A stretch of DNA of 64,000 nt from an uncultured Bacilli bacterium (GTDB taxonomy: Bacteria > Bacillota_I > Bacilli_A > RF39 > UBA660), in the NCBI GenBank assembly GCA_944358705.1, contig CALVRR010000005.1, forward strand, positions 1 to 64,000. The letters are read 5' to 3'. Position numbers and translations under genes: made by a program. The notes under the pieces were generated by a model. That model made no database searches and was not told where the DNA came from. It saw only the letters and a program-made list of their open reading frames with translations. Shown piece by piece: positions 1 to 8,057 of the stretch (within the stretch, counting starts at the first letter, position 1; each line of letters starts with the position of its first letter).

Positions 1-410
1 ACAGATATTTCCTCATCCGAAGCATCCGTTACAAACCTGTAAGTTCCTGGTTTTAATTTTCCATAAATCCATTCCCAGTTAATCTCTCTAACTATTTCAT
101 TGTTTTCATCTGGCTGATAAGCAGGCTCGTTAAAGAAGGCATCCTCTATTACTTTTGGAGCTTCCTTCCACTTTCCATTTTCTTTTTTATCAATTCTGAA
201 TGGCTCTCCATAAGAATAATTTTTATCTGTGGTATCCGTGATGATGATAGTTGCGCCGGTATTTGTTAGAGTACCTTCTTTAATTTTTATACTAACACCA
301 GCTACTTGATTCATTTTTTGATTATTGGGCTGACCTAACCAGATACTAATAGCAAATATTCCTATCATAACGATTAAAATTCCAATAATTATCCATACTT
401 TTTTTCTCAT
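1..410 (-). CDS. Membrane-anchored Ig-like domain protein, C-terminus outside window
   Basis: The frame is open from an ATG at 408-410 to the window edge, giving about 136 residues. Residues 5-25 form one hydrophobic segment preceded by RKK, so it is a signal anchor or uncleaved signal peptide with the rest outside. The remainder reads as a bacterial Ig-like domain: SYGEPF, then NWEWIYGKLKPGTYRF, a pattern I know from Big_14-type (PF20251) domains that often sit in BlaR1-like or stand-alone extracytoplasmic proteins. The start is supported by AAGGAGA upstream and by a promoter. Its role is unknown; assignment to the domain family is by eye. Confidence 0.75.
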   Translation of the reverse strand, partial: MRKKVWIIIGILIVMIGIFAISIWLGQPNNQKMNQVAGVSIKIKEGTLTNTGATIIITDTTDKNYSYGEPFRIDKKENGKWKEAPKVIEDAFFNEPAYQPDENNEIVREINWEWIYGKLKPGTYRFVTDASDEEIS

Positions 411-429
411 ACTACTCTCCTTTACTATC

Positions 430-457
430 ATTATACAGGATAAATTCGAAAGTACAA
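430..457 (-). promoter_or_regulatory. SigA-type promoter of the Ig-like protein gene
   Basis: On the minus strand a TTGTAC -35 element (452-457) and a perfect TATAAT -10 element (430-435) are separated by 16 bases, and an AAGGAGA ribosome site lies between it and the ATG. Confidence 0.6.
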
Positions 458-480
458 TATTTTCAGTTATTTACTTTTAG

Positions 481-515
481 AAAAAACAAAAGTCAATTTT
501 GATTCATTGACTTTT
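481..515 (-). terminator. Intrinsic terminator after the flavin reductase gene
   Basis: Arms AAAAGTCAAT and ATTGACTTTT (488-497 and 506-515) form a 10-bp stem with an 8-base loop. On the minus strand the stem is followed by GTTTTTTC. It begins just after the stop at 523. Confidence 0.75.
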
Positions 516-522
516 TATATAA

Positions 523-1086
523 TTATTTTAATTTTAATCCGTCTTTAAATGCTTCTCCTACTCTTTCTGTTACCTTATAGTAGCCATGAGTATATGGATC
601 AAAGGCAATGGCATTTACTTTGGCAATATCTACTTGGTCATTTGTCATTACTTTTTCATCGGCTGTTACATTTACTACTTTACCAACGACACCACATCCA
701 TATTCATCGTCTTGATATTCTACAAATTCACATTCCATACAGATTGGAAATTCATTAACGATTGGAGCGTCTACTACTTCTGACTTTGTTGTAGTTAAAC
801 CACTTTTTTCAAATTTATTTGGGGTATTATTTCCTGATGCTACTCCAAAATAATCTGCTTCTACTATATGGTTACTATCCGCAATACTTACGGTAAAAGC
901 TTTTCTCTCCTTTATATTTTCTACTGTTTTATGAGTTTCTGTTAAATTTAATACTACATAATCTCTTTCTAACATCATTCCCCAGGCAGCATTCATGACA
1001 TCTACTGTATTATCTTCGTTGTATGTCGCAATCATCAAAACTGGCATTGGAAAGATGGCTTCTGTTGTTTTAATATTTTTTCTCAT
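523..1086 (-). CDS. Flavin reductase-like protein (FMN-binding split barrel)
   Basis: 187 residues, the usual size for the family. The N-terminal part (PMPVLMIATYNEDNTVDVMNAAW) and the later FGVASGNNTPNKFEKSGL stretch match the NAD(P)H-flavin oxidoreductase/flavin reductase group that binds FMN or FAD and reduces it with NAD(P)H in the cytoplasm. The start has an ideal AGGAGG six bases upstream. It is a single gene with its own terminator, and a 16-bp palindrome overlaps its ribosome site, so it is probably controlled by a repressor not encoded next to it. The physiological partner is not evident. Confidence 0.85.
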   Translation of the reverse strand: MRKNIKTTEAIFPMPVLMIATYNEDNTVDVMNAAWGMMLERDYVVLNLTETHKTVENIKERKAFTVSIADSNHIVEADYFGVASGNNTPNKFEKSGLTTTKSEVVDAPIVNEFPICMECEFVEYQDDEYGCGVVGKVVNVTADEKVMTNDQVDIAKVNAIAFDPYTHGYYKVTERVGEAFKDGLKLK

Positions 1087-1096
1087 ATCTATCCTC

Positions 1097-1112
1097 CTAA
1101 CTATATAGTTAG
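1097..1112. promoter_or_regulatory. 16-bp perfect palindrome at the flavin reductase 5' end
   Basis: CTAACTATATAGTTAG is a perfect palindrome directly upstream of, and partly overlapping, the AGGAGG of the flavin reductase gene, just after a TATACT that could be its -10. The position suggests a HxlR- or MarR-type operator; no such regulator gene adjoins it. Confidence 0.45.
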
Positions 1113-1116
1113 TATA

Positions 1117-2622
1117 TCATAATTTTTCTAAAATTAGTCCATTTGGTGTTAAAGTATATAATTTATCTATTACTTCTTCTATATATTTTCTGTCGTGTGA
1201 AACACTAATAATTGTTCCTTTAAATTCTTTTAAAACTTTTCTAATGACAGGATTCGATAATGGACTAACATTTCTTGTTGGTTCATCTAATAATAGTACG
1301 TTACATTTCTCTAATACTAATTTCATTAGGATTAGTTTTGCTTTTGTTCCATTACTTAGTTCTGCTATTTTACCTTCCATTTCTTCTCTTGTTAAATTCA
1401 TGTTACCTAAATACATTCTGGCTTTTGTAATATCTTCTTTTTTACCACTTGGAGCAATGAAGTCTATTACTTTATCCTGGTTTTCTAGAATATCTTCATA
1501 ATTTTGTGGCATATATCCTACTTTGATATCTGTTCTTGTCTTTAGAGTGTTATAAAGTTCTTTTATTAACGTAGATTTCCCTACTCCATTTTGTCCAATG
1601 ATGCAGACATGAGGGTTTCCTATTATTTCTAATTCTATATTTTTTGATAATATTTTATCTTGTACTTTTAATTCTTTCATAGAAATATTAATAATTTTCT
1701 TGTATTTAGGAATTTCTACTTCTTCAAAAGAAAAATTGATACTTTCTTCTACATCTGGTAATTCTGTTAACTCTTTCTTATCTAATTTCTTTTCTTGGGA
1801 CTTTAGGGAGTGCATTTTCTTTTTTAATAACCTCGCTCCATGAGGATCACTTCTGGAAATGGTATTCTGCTGATACTCTACTTTCTGCATGACCTGTTTT
1901 AATTTATCTTGTTGTTCTTGATATTTTCTTTTTTCGGATTTTGCTATTTGGGTTTGTTTATTTAATTTGTTTAGTCTTTCTTCTACATAAGTATCATAAT
2001 CTAGTCTTACTAGAGTATGTCTACATTCTGTTTTGTGTTTTATTTGTTCTATATGTAAAATCATGTTTGCCGTATGAGAAAGTAATGTTTCATCGTGTGA
2101 TACATAGATGATAGGTTTCTCCGATTTGTTTATAAAGTTTTCTAACCATTCTAATGTTTCAATATCTAAATCATTCGTTGGTTCATCTAGTAATAAAATA
2201 TCATACTCTTCTAGTAATAGTTTTATCATACGAATCTTTACTTTTTCTCCACCGGATAGTGTTTTTAGTTTTCTATCTAGTAAGTCATCTTTTAAATTTA
2301 GTCTGTCTAGTTGTTTATAAAAACTATTTATCTTATTATAATAATCTTCCTCACTGGTAAATAAATATTTGTATCCTGTTTTTTCAAGGTCTTCTTCTGT
2401 TAATGATTGTTCTAGATAACCAATTCTATTTCCTTTTTTATTAATTGTACCTTCTACTTCTGCAAAGTCTGCGATTCCTAATATTGTCTTTAGAAGAGTC
2501 GATTTTCCATTTCCTTCTTCGCCAATGACTGCTAGTTTATCTTTTTTATTTAATATTAATGATAAGTCTTTTATTATATATTTATTATTTACTTTCATAC
2601 TTAAATTATTTATTTCTAACAT
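1117..2622 (-). CDS. ABC-F family ATPase, probable antibiotic resistance/ribosomal protection type
   Basis: 501 residues with two ABC domains and no membrane segment, the ABC-F layout. The first Walker A is GEEGNGKST (34-42), the first signature TLSGGEKVKIR and Walker B LLLDEPTNDLD; the second half has GQNGVGKST, ELSNGTKAK and LLLDEPTRN. The inter-domain linker (about 205-300) is charged and coiled-coil-like. ABC-F proteins act on the ribosome; about 500 residues is typical of resistance members (Lsa, Vga, Msr, VmlR groups). The leader upstream, with two short peptides, a terminator and competing stems, is the kind of control seen for such resistance genes. Drug class cannot be read from sequence alone. 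Confidence 0.85.
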   Translation of the reverse strand: MLEINNLSMKVNNKYIIKDLSLILNKKDKLAVIGEEGNGKSTLLKTILGIADFAEVEGTINKKGNRIGYLEQSLTEEDLEKTGYKYLFTSEEDYYNKINSFYKQLDRLNLKDDLLDRKLKTLSGGEKVKIRMIKLLLEEYDILLLDEPTNDLDIETLEWLENFINKSEKPIIYVSHDETLLSHTANMILHIEQIKHKTECRHTLVRLDYDTYVEERLNKLNKQTQIAKSEKRKYQEQQDKLKQVMQKVEYQQNTISRSDPHGARLLKKKMHSLKSQEKKLDKKELTELPDVEESINFSFEEVEIPKYKKIINISMKELKVQDKILSKNIELEIIGNPHVCIIGQNGVGKSTLIKELYNTLKTRTDIKVGYMPQNYEDILENQDKVIDFIAPSGKKEDITKARMYLGNMNLTREEMEGKIAELSNGTKAKLILMKLVLEKCNVLLLDEPTRNVSPLSNPVIRKVLKEFKGTIISVSHDRKYIEEVIDKLYTLTPNGLILEKL

Positions 2623-2625
2623 TTC

Positions 2626-2662
2626 TTATGCCTTCCTTTCTGGCATAATCAAAGTTTATGCC
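2626..2662 (-). promoter_or_regulatory. Three-way competing stem over the ABC-F ribosome binding site
   Basis: On the minus strand GGCATAA occurs at 2662-2656, its complement TTATGCC at 2648-2642, and GGCATAA again at 2632-2626. The middle copy can pair with either. Pairing with the downstream copy buries GGAAGG (2636-2631), the ribosome site of the ABC-F gene; pairing with the upstream copy frees it. This is the geometry of a translational attenuator, placed 4 bases after the stop of a six-codon leader peptide. The stems are seen directly; the switching is inferred. Confidence 0.6.
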
Positions 2663-2666
2663 GTAC

Positions 2667-2687
2667 TTATTTTGTTACTATTCTCAT
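2667..2687 (-). CDS. Leader peptide 2 (MRIVTK) of the ABC-F gene
   Basis: ATG-AGA-ATA-GTA-ACA-AAA-TAA, a six-residue peptide, is preceded by GGAGGTGG at good spacing. It lies after the leader terminator and just before the competing stems, where a stalled ribosome would change their pairing. There is no homology evidence; the call rests on ribosome site, position and context. Confidence 0.5.
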   Translation of the reverse strand: MRIVTK

Positions 2688-2706
2688 GCTTCCACCTCCA
2701 AATATA

Positions 2707-2746
2707 AAAAGACACAGTAACTATTATGTCATAGACCGTGTCTTTT
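2707..2746 (-). terminator. Leader terminator/attenuator upstream of the ABC-F gene
   Basis: Nine-base arms AAAAGACAC (2746-2738 on the minus strand) and GTGTCTTTT (2715-2707) enclose a 22-base loop, and the transcript continues into a short U-rich run. It lies between two leader peptides and before the gene, so it should stop transcription unless relieved. Such attenuators are known for ABC-F resistance genes; here the function is inferred from placement. Confidence 0.65.
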
Positions 2747-2785
2747 CTTTTATTTATTAATTTGTACATAGTAATAATAATCAAT

Positions 2786-2836
2786 CTAATCCATAATTTT
2801 ATAAATAAAGTTTTTAAATTGATTATTTATTACCAT
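2786..2836 (-). CDS. Leader peptide 1 of the ABC-F gene
   Basis: A 16-residue frame, MVINNQFKNFIYKIMD, begins 7 bases after AGGAAGG and about 25 bases downstream of a SigA promoter. Its stop lies 40 bases before the attenuator stem, which fits a peptide whose translation or stalling decides termination. No homolog is recognised. Confidence 0.55.
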   Translation of the reverse strand: MVINNQFKNFIYKIMD

Positions 2837-2857
2837 ATATTCGCCTTCCTTCGATTG

Positions 2858-2887
2858 TGATTATATCATAGTATTTTTAAAAACACA
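2858..2887 (-). promoter_or_regulatory. Promoter of the ABC-F leader
   Basis: On the minus strand TTGTGT, a 17-base spacer and a perfect TATAAT lie just upstream of leader peptide 1. End positions are to within a few bases. Confidence 0.6.
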
Positions 2888-2922
2888 ACCAACTCTTTTT
2901 TATGGAATGTATAATTTATTTA

Positions 2923-3606
2923 CTAATCATTATTTCTTCCAAACATTAATATAAGTCTTAATATTTGAATTATTGTTGTGGCGATACTTGCTACATAAGT
3001 AAGAGCGGCTGCTGTTAACATTGTTTTTCCATGTTTAAGTTCATTACTATTTAAAAAGTGAGCATAGTCTAACTCTTTTAGGGCACGTTTTGAGGCATTG
3101 GTTTCTACTGGTAAAGTAATTACTTGGAAGAATAACATTACGACTTCAGCAAGTATTCCTAGCCAGATTAAATCTAGGGCTCCAAATAAGCAACCAAATA
3201 AAATGGCAAAGTATCCTGCATAAGATGAGAAGTTTACGATTGGTACTAAGGCACTTCTTATTTTTAGAAAAGTATATCCTTCTTTATCTTGAATCGCATG
3301 GCCGCATTCATGGCAAGCGACAGATACTGCGGCAATGGAAGTATCGTTATATACGCTTCTTGATAATCTTATTACTTTACTTCTAGGATCATAATGGTCT
3401 GTTAGATAACCATTTGTTTCTACTACATTTATATCCGATAAGCCATGTTTATCTAGTAAGTATCTCGCAGCTTCACGTCCTGTAATACCTCTTTCATTTT
3501 TTACTTTTGAATATTTACTATAAGAACTTGATACAAAGCCTTGCGCAATTAGTGTTATGATTAAGGCAATGATTGGTAGTCCATAAATGATAAATAGATA
3601 ATCCAT
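2923..3606 (-). CDS. yugP: Membrane zinc metallopeptidase of the YugP family
   Basis: 227 residues. An N-terminal membrane segment (3-25) is followed by a cytosolic domain with HECGH at 99-103, the HExxH zinc site of the Peptidase_M48-like YugP family (PF04298). Hydrophobic stretches follow around 125-165 and again near the C-terminus. NASKRALKELD around 170 is the third conserved block of the family. The start has AGGAGG six bases upstream. It ends 30 bases before... that is, it follows the MacB-like gene's stop on the same strand with its own ribosome site. Substrates are not known for the family. Confidence 0.88.
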   Translation of the reverse strand: MDYLFIIYGLPIIALIITLIAQGFVSSSYSKYSKVKNERGITGREAARYLLDKHGLSDINVVETNGYLTDHYDPRSKVIRLSRSVYNDTSIAAVSVACHECGHAIQDKEGYTFLKIRSALVPIVNFSSYAGYFAILFGCLFGALDLIWLGILAEVVMLFFQVITLPVETNASKRALKELDYAHFLNSNELKHGKTMLTAAALTYVASIATTIIQILRLILMFGRNND

Positions 3607-3635
3607 TTAATACCTCCTTTTACTTTCTTTTTATT

Positions 3636-6203
3636 TTACTCTGTTCTAAGTGACTCTACAGGGTCTTTTTTACTTGCAAGTCTTGATGGTATTAATCCAG
3701 CAATCATTGTTAAAACTACACTAATTAGTATTAGGATAAGAGCTCCTACTACTGGCAATTTACTTAATCCACTAACACCGGCTAGACTTTCAATTATCAT
3801 ATTAATTGGAATATTTAAAATTAGAGTTACAACAATTCCAATGACACCGGCAGTTAGACCAATGATTAATGTTTCAGCATTGAATACTCTGGATACATCT
3901 TTTTTACTAGCACCGATGGCTCTTAAAATACCAATTTCTTTTGTTCTTTCTAATACTGAAATATAAGTAATAATTCCAATCATAATACTAGATACTACTA
4001 GTGATATAGATACAAATCCAATTAGGACATAACTAATCATATCTACGATACTTGTAACAGAGGACATAAGCATTCCTACTACATCATTGTAGTTAATTAC
4101 ATTTTCTTCATGGTTATTTTTTTCTTGTCTTTGATTGTAATTTTCTATAATATTTTTGATTTCATCTTTCGATTCAAAATCTTTGGCATAGATATTGATT
4201 GCTGATGGTTTATCTAAGTCAACAGAACCTAAATCTTGTAATACACTTTCATAAGTTGATTCTGCTTGTTCTCTATATCTTGCAATCACGTCAGCTAATT
4301 CTTCTGTTGATAATGATTGTAAGTAGCGTTGTTGTTCTATACTTAGATTTTCCACACTGAACTCTTCATCTGAAAATTCTAATCCGGTAATTACATTTAC
4401 TTCTGAATTTTCTTTTTGTTCTTTTACAATTTCACTGTCATTAATTTTTTCAATTACCTTTTTCTCTAAATCGTCTGTATAAAGAACTCCTCCCATAGAA
4501 GAAGTAGTACCTGACCATTCTTCACTTGGTTTTACAATTCCTACAATTTTAATTTCATCGCTGTCTGCTAGTTTTTCTTTTAAGTATTCTTCGTTATCTC
4601 TTTTATCTACCCAGATGCCGTTTTCTTTTTCATAATAATCCGTATTTAATAACACTTTATATGTAAGTCCAATAATCTCATCATAATCAAAACTTACTTG
4701 TTCTGTTTTTACTTCTTCCCCATTTGAAATCTTCTCATAAAACTCTTCTAGTTCCTCTTGGTCTTTTAATCCTAAGGCATATAATACATAGTCACTAATT
4801 CTATTATTATCATCTACTAATAGTACAACTTCATTATAAGACTCAGGCATTCTACCACTTACTACTTGATACATCTTGTCATTCATTTCTTTGTTTTCAA
4901 ACATTTCTGTAAATACATCACTCATAACAAAGTTAGTATTTCCTGTAGAAGAAGTCATACCGATACTTTCTAATACCGTGTTTGGATTTACTTGAACAAC
5001 ACCATTAGAAGTGTCTGATTTGAATAATTGTAAGTTTAAGTTATATTCATATCCTATTGCTGTTGTATAATCTTTAATATTTGATTTCCCATTTTCTAAG
5101 AAATCTTTAAATTTTTCTAGATTGTTAGAACTTGCTTTACTACTAATTAAAGATAGTGTATCTGTTATGGTGTCGTTAGAATATATCTTATTCTTTTTTT
5201 GATTCTTTTCTCCTTTCATTAGCTCTTCTTGTTTTTCTGTGATTGCTGATGTGATATCGATAGATGATTCTTGAATCGTTAATGGATAAGAAGTTAAAGC
5301 TTCTTCTTGAACTCTTGCGATATAGTCGCTAACTCCACTTGATAGAGATAGTATTAATGCTATTCCAATAATTCCAATACTACCTGCAAAAGCAGTTAAA
5401 ATTGTTCTACCTTTTTTTGTCATTAAATTGTTAAGTGATAAAGATAGTGCTGTTTTTAGATTCATAGAAGTCTTTTTTGTTTTATTCTTTTTTACTTCTG
5501 TCTCTTCTATTTCTTCTTGTTTTCCATCGTAAGGATTAGAATCACTCATCACTTTACCATCTTTTAATTCAATAATACGTGTTGAGTATTCTTTTGCTAA
5601 CTCTGGATTGTGAGTTACCATGATTACTAATTTATCTTTGGCAATCTCTTTAATTAGTTCCATAATCTGAACACTGGTTTTAGTATCTAATGCTCCTGTT
5701 GGCTCATCAGCTAACAAGATGTCTGGGTCATTAACAATCGCTCTAGCAATCGCAACACGTTGCATTTGTCCACCAGATAATTGATTTGGCTTTTTGTTAA
5801 TGTGATCTTGTAAACCTACTCTTTTTAAAGCATTTTTTGCTCTTTTTCTTCTTTCAGTTTTTGATATACCACTGATTGTTAAAGCTAGTTCTACATTTGC
5901 TAAAACTGTTTGATGGGGTATTAAGTTATAACTTTGAAAAACAAATCCTACTCTATGATTACGATAGGAATCCCAATCTCTATCTTTGTACTCCTTGGTA
6001 CTAGTATCATTAATAATTAAATCTCCTGATGTATATTGGTCTAGTCCTCCAATAATATTTAAAAGAGTTGTTTTACCACTTCCACTAGGACCTAAGATTG
6101 ATGCAAATTCATTTTTTCTAAAGTTGATACTTACACTGTCTAGAGCTTTTTGTTTAAACTCTTCTGTTTCGTATATTTTACTTATCTTCTTTAATTCTAA
6201 CAT
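3636..6203 (-). CDS. MacB-like ABC exporter, ATPase fused to FtsX-type permease
   Basis: 855 residues. The N-terminal 225 form a LolD/MacB-type ATPase: GPSGSGKTT at 38-46, LSGGQMQR, and [12 protein letters not shown] short charged linker leads to a membrane segment around 270-290, a large extracytoplasmic region (about 295-700), then three C-terminal membrane segments with the FtsX pattern ([19 protein letters not shown]). This is a one-gene half-transporter working as a dimer; families of this type export peptides or drugs or drive cell-envelope steps. AAAGGAGG precedes the ATG. The MarR gene just upstream on the same strand, with an operator, suggests drug- or peptide-induced expression. 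Confidence 0.9.
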   Translation of the reverse strand: MLELKKISKIYETEEFKQKALDSVSINFRKNEFASILGPSGSGKTTLLNIIGGLDQYTSGDLIINDTSTKEYKDRDWDSYRNHRVGFVFQSYNLIPHQTVLANVELALTISGISKTERRKRAKNALKRVGLQDHINKKPNQLSGGQMQRVAIARAIVNDPDILLADEPTGALDTKTSVQIMELIKEIAKDKLVIMVTHNPELAKEYSTRIIELKDGKVMSDSNPYDGKQEEIEETEVKKNKTKKTSMNLKTALSLSLNNLMTKKGRTILTAFAGSIGIIGIALILSLSSGVSDYIARVQEEALTSYPLTIQESSIDITSAITEKQEELMKGEKNQKKNKIYSNDTITDTLSLISSKASSNNLEKFKDFLENGKSNIKDYTTAIGYEYNLNLQLFKSDTSNGVVQVNPNTVLESIGMTSSTGNTNFVMSDVFTEMFENKEMNDKMYQVVSGRMPESYNEVVLLVDDNNRISDYVLYALGLKDQEELEEFYEKISNGEEVKTEQVSFDYDEIIGLTYKVLLNTDYYEKENGIWVDKRDNEEYLKEKLADSDEIKIVGIVKPSEEWSGTTSSMGGVLYTDDLEKKVIEKINDSEIVKEQKENSEVNVITGLEFSDEEFSVENLSIEQQRYLQSLSTEELADVIARYREQAESTYESVLQDLGSVDLDKPSAINIYAKDFESKDEIKNIIENYNQRQEKNNHEENVINYNDVVGMLMSSVTSIVDMISYVLIGFVSISLVVSSIMIGIITYISVLERTKEIGILRAIGASKKDVSRVFNAETLIIGLTAGVIGIVVTLILNIPINMIIESLAGVSGLSKLPVVGALILILISVVLTMIAGLIPSRLASKKDPVESLRTE

Positions 6204-6252
6204 TTTTCCTCCTTTATATTTATCGTATTAGATAGTTTTTCTTTTTATCCTT

Positions 6253-6672
6253 TTATTTATTTAATATTTCTCTAATTTTTAATGTAATTCGGATGTATTC
6301 TTTCACTTCCTCTTCTCCTATTTCATTTATTACTTTTGTAATTTTATCTATTACTTCTTTTTTCGCTTTTTTTGCTAGAGCTTTCCCCTTTTTCGTTACT
6401 ACCACTAATGTCTTTCTCTTGTCTTTGTTGTCTTCTGTTCTTTTGATGTAGTCTTTTGCTTCTAGTGAATTCAAAATACTAGCAATTCTTGCAGTTGTGA
6501 CATTTAACTTTTCACTTAATTCTCCCGCGGTTGCTTCATCTTTTTCAAAGGCCAAATAACCAAGCACCCCTATTTCTCCTCGATTAAATTCATTTAAAAT
6601 TTCACCAAGGGATGTAGAAGTGTTACATCGTAACTCTTGAAATAGAATTTCTGCTAGATTGTTTCTTTCCAT
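6253..6672 (-). CDS. MarR family transcriptional regulator
   Basis: 139 residues with a winged-helix core: ATAGELSEKLNVTTARIASILNSLEAKDYIKR is the recognition helix and turn (seen in two adjoining pieces), followed by the wing EDNKDKRKTLVVVTKKGK. It would bind DNA as a dimer and release it on ligand binding. It is the first gene of a two-gene unit with the MacB-like exporter, 49 bases apart. An inverted repeat sits directly upstream in its own promoter region, so it probably represses itself and the exporter. Confidence 0.88.
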   Translation of the reverse strand: MERNNLAEILFQELRCNTSTSLGEILNEFNRGEIGVLGYLAFEKDEATAGELSEKLNVTTARIASILNSLEAKDYIKRTEDNKDKRKTLVVVTKKGKALAKKAKKEVIDKITKVINEIGEEEVKEYIRITLKIREILNK

Positions 6673-6684
6673 ATTATCACCTTT

Positions 6685-6703
6685 TATCTAACACTATTAG
6701 ATA
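6685..6703. promoter_or_regulatory. Probable MarR operator
   Basis: TATCTAA and TTAGATA form an inverted repeat with a 5-base spacer, just downstream of a minus-strand promoter (TTGTAA, 17 bases, TAAAAT) and 13 bases before the marR start. A related half-site, TTAGATAG, lies between marR and the exporter gene at about 6228-6235. Confidence 0.55.
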
Positions 6704-6776
6704 TTTTATCACTCTTCTTTTCCTATTACAACTGTTCTATTAAAAATAATTCATTATTATTTTCTATTTATTTTTC

Positions 6777-6805
6777 TTGAAGATTATTTTTCTTTATGCT
6801 ATGAT
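6777..6805 (+). promoter_or_regulatory. Promoter of the putative antitoxin RNA
   Basis: TTGAAG (6777-6782), a 17-base spacer and TATGAT (6800-6805) on the plus strand face the toxin gene. There is no plus-strand open frame downstream, only an RNA-like segment ending in a terminator. Confidence 0.6.
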
Positions 6806-6811
6806 TAATTT

Positions 6812-6918
6812 GTAAGGCGAACTCTTACAACTAAAAATAGGAAATACTTAACATTTGCTAGTTAAGTACTTACCTTATATGTGGTTTGCACTCAACTAAC
6901 TAGTTTGAGTGCTTTTTT
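6812..6918 (+). ncRNA. Putative antitoxin RNA of a par-like type I toxin-antitoxin locus
   Basis: About 107 bases between the plus-strand promoter and the terminator, with no coding frame. It can fold into GTAAG/CTTAC and ACTTAAC/GTTAAGT hairpins before the terminator. It carries two segments (GTTAAGTACTTACC at 6861-6874, GCACTCAAC at 6888-6896) repeated in the same DNA orientation in the 5' leader of the convergent toxin gene (7050-7062 and 7039-7047). Because the genes run toward each other, the RNAs are complementary at these repeats. This is the layout of the Enterococcus par (fst) locus. RNA ends are approximate. Confidence 0.6.
6888..6918 (+). terminator. Terminator of the antitoxin RNA
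   Basis: GCACTCAA (6888-6895) and TTGAGTGC (6905-6912) pair over a 9-base loop and are followed by TTTTTTG on the plus strand. The GCACTCAAC arm is also one of the repeats shared with the toxin leader. Confidence 0.8.
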
Positions 6919-6923
6919 GTTTT

Positions 6924-7007
6924 TTATTTCACTAGAGTAAAAAGAATAGTAAGTAGTGAAAAGATGATTAAAAGTAAGGAACAAATTAACATATCCTTTT
7001 TAACCAT
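6924..7007 (-). CDS. 27-residue hydrophobic peptide, putative type I toxin
   Basis: The peptide starts MVKKDM, has one hydrophobic helix rich in Leu and Ile (about residues 7-25) and ends in VK. This is the shape of Fst/TxpA/BsrG-type membrane toxins, though it does not match Fst residue by residue. A perfect AAGGAGG lies eight bases before the ATG. A promoter at 7071-7099 (TTGTAC, 17 bases, TATTGT) drives it, and its 5' leader holds the two repeats complementary to the convergent RNA. The stop lies six bases from the antitoxin terminator. Toxicity is inferred from architecture. Confidence 0.6.
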   Translation of the reverse strand: MVKKDMLICSLLLIIFSLLTILFTLVK

Positions 7008-7038
7008 ACTCTAGCCTCCTTCCTTTTGAAGTTGGCAA

Positions 7039-7062
7039 GCACTCAACAAGTTAAGTATTTCC
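7039..7062. repeat. Direct repeats shared with the antitoxin RNA (DRa/DRb-like)
   Basis: GCACTCAAC (7039-7047) and GTTAAGTATTTCC (7050-7062) recur as GCACTCAAC (6888-6896) and GTTAAGTACTTACC (6861-6874), in reversed order. In the toxin mRNA they would be the 5' segment that pairs with the antitoxin. Confidence 0.6.
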
Positions 7063-7070
7063 TAGTTTCT

Positions 7071-7099
7071 ACAATATCATGAGTGAGTTTATAGTACAA
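7071..7099 (-). promoter_or_regulatory. Promoter of the putative toxin mRNA
   Basis: On the minus strand TTGTAC (7099-7094), a 17-base spacer and TATTGT (7076-7071) lie just upstream of the repeat-bearing leader. Confidence 0.5.
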
Positions 7100-7350
7100 A
7101 TGACAGAATATTTCTTTTCTTTTGCTTTTAAAGAAGATTTTTTATAATTTCCTTTATAATAGCAAAAATTACTAAGTGTATTATCCATTATTTTTATTTA
7201 TCATAACTTTTTGTTTATATAGACTTTGGTCTTATAGAGGCCAATCTTAGCTATTTTATCATATTATTTGTAAATTCCTTTTTTATTGTGTCTACTCTAT
7301 GGGGTGCATTTCAAAAATTGCAACCTTTTTATAAAACTATTACATAGATA
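7100..7350. other. AT-rich gene-free stretch
   Basis: About 250 bases between the toxin promoter and the end of the next gene. I found no frame with a ribosome site, no stable hairpin with a T run and no repeat. Confidence 0.5.
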
Positions 7351-7995
7351 TTATAAATTATTTAGATACCTGTTTACAAAATATGTTAGAGGAATATATT
7401 CTAGCAAATAGTCATCATTTTTATATTTTTCTATCTCTTTTTTATGATTAGTATAGTATTTTTTTACTTTGTCTTGTATCCTCTTTGTAGCAGCGTCAAA
7501 GTCTGGTGATCCATTATATAATGCCCCATAATATTTAATTTTCTCTGGTTCTGTTTTTGCCATCATATATTTAATTACTTCAAATCTTGAAAAATAAATG
7601 GTGTTGTTACTTTTCTTTTTTAAAACACAAACATTTAGTTCTGCTGGTAAAATTGTTTTACTGGTACAACCGTTTTCAAAATTTCTTTCATTTTTTATAT
7701 TTTCTCCATTAAATTGTAAATATACTCCATCTTTTAAATAATCACATAAATCTTTTGATTTTAAAACTTGCTCTTCTAATTTTTTATCTGCTAATACTTC
7801 TTTTTTCATTTTTATATTATTATATACGATGTCAAAATCTACGAATAAAGCTATTGCACCTTCGAAGCCTTCTGAGAAAAAAACTTTAACTTTTGTATCA
7901 TTAATTAATTTACTATTTTTTTCATTCCTTGGAGTTATTCCTTGTTTACTAATAAAATTTAACCTATCAAAAGTTGTCATGTGGTAACAATCCAT
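7351..7995 (-). CDS. Unrecognised 214-residue protein
   Basis: A soluble, Lys- and Asn-rich protein with no membrane segment. Its start, CYHMTTFDRLNFISKQGI, followed by KVFFSEGFEGAI, resembles the opening of ADP-ribosyltransferase-fold proteins (an H-x-T near the N-terminus, then a Ser-rich strand), but the match is too weak for a call. AGAGGTAG precedes the ATG. It is followed on the minus strand only by the type I toxin locus, and the XRE gene lies just upstream. Confidence 0.6.
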   Translation of the reverse strand: MDCYHMTTFDRLNFISKQGITPRNEKNSKLINDTKVKVFFSEGFEGAIALFVDFDIVYNNIKMKKEVLADKKLEEQVLKSKDLCDYLKDGVYLQFNGENIKNERNFENGCTSKTILPAELNVCVLKKKSNNTIYFSRFEVIKYMMAKTEPEKIKYYGALYNGSPDFDAATKRIQDKVKKYYTNHKKEIEKYKNDDYLLEYIPLTYFVNRYLNNL

Positions 7996-8057
7996 AATTC
8001 TACCTCTTCTTTCTAAAGAATAATTTATTTCAATCTAACTTATGTTTTTACTAGTTC

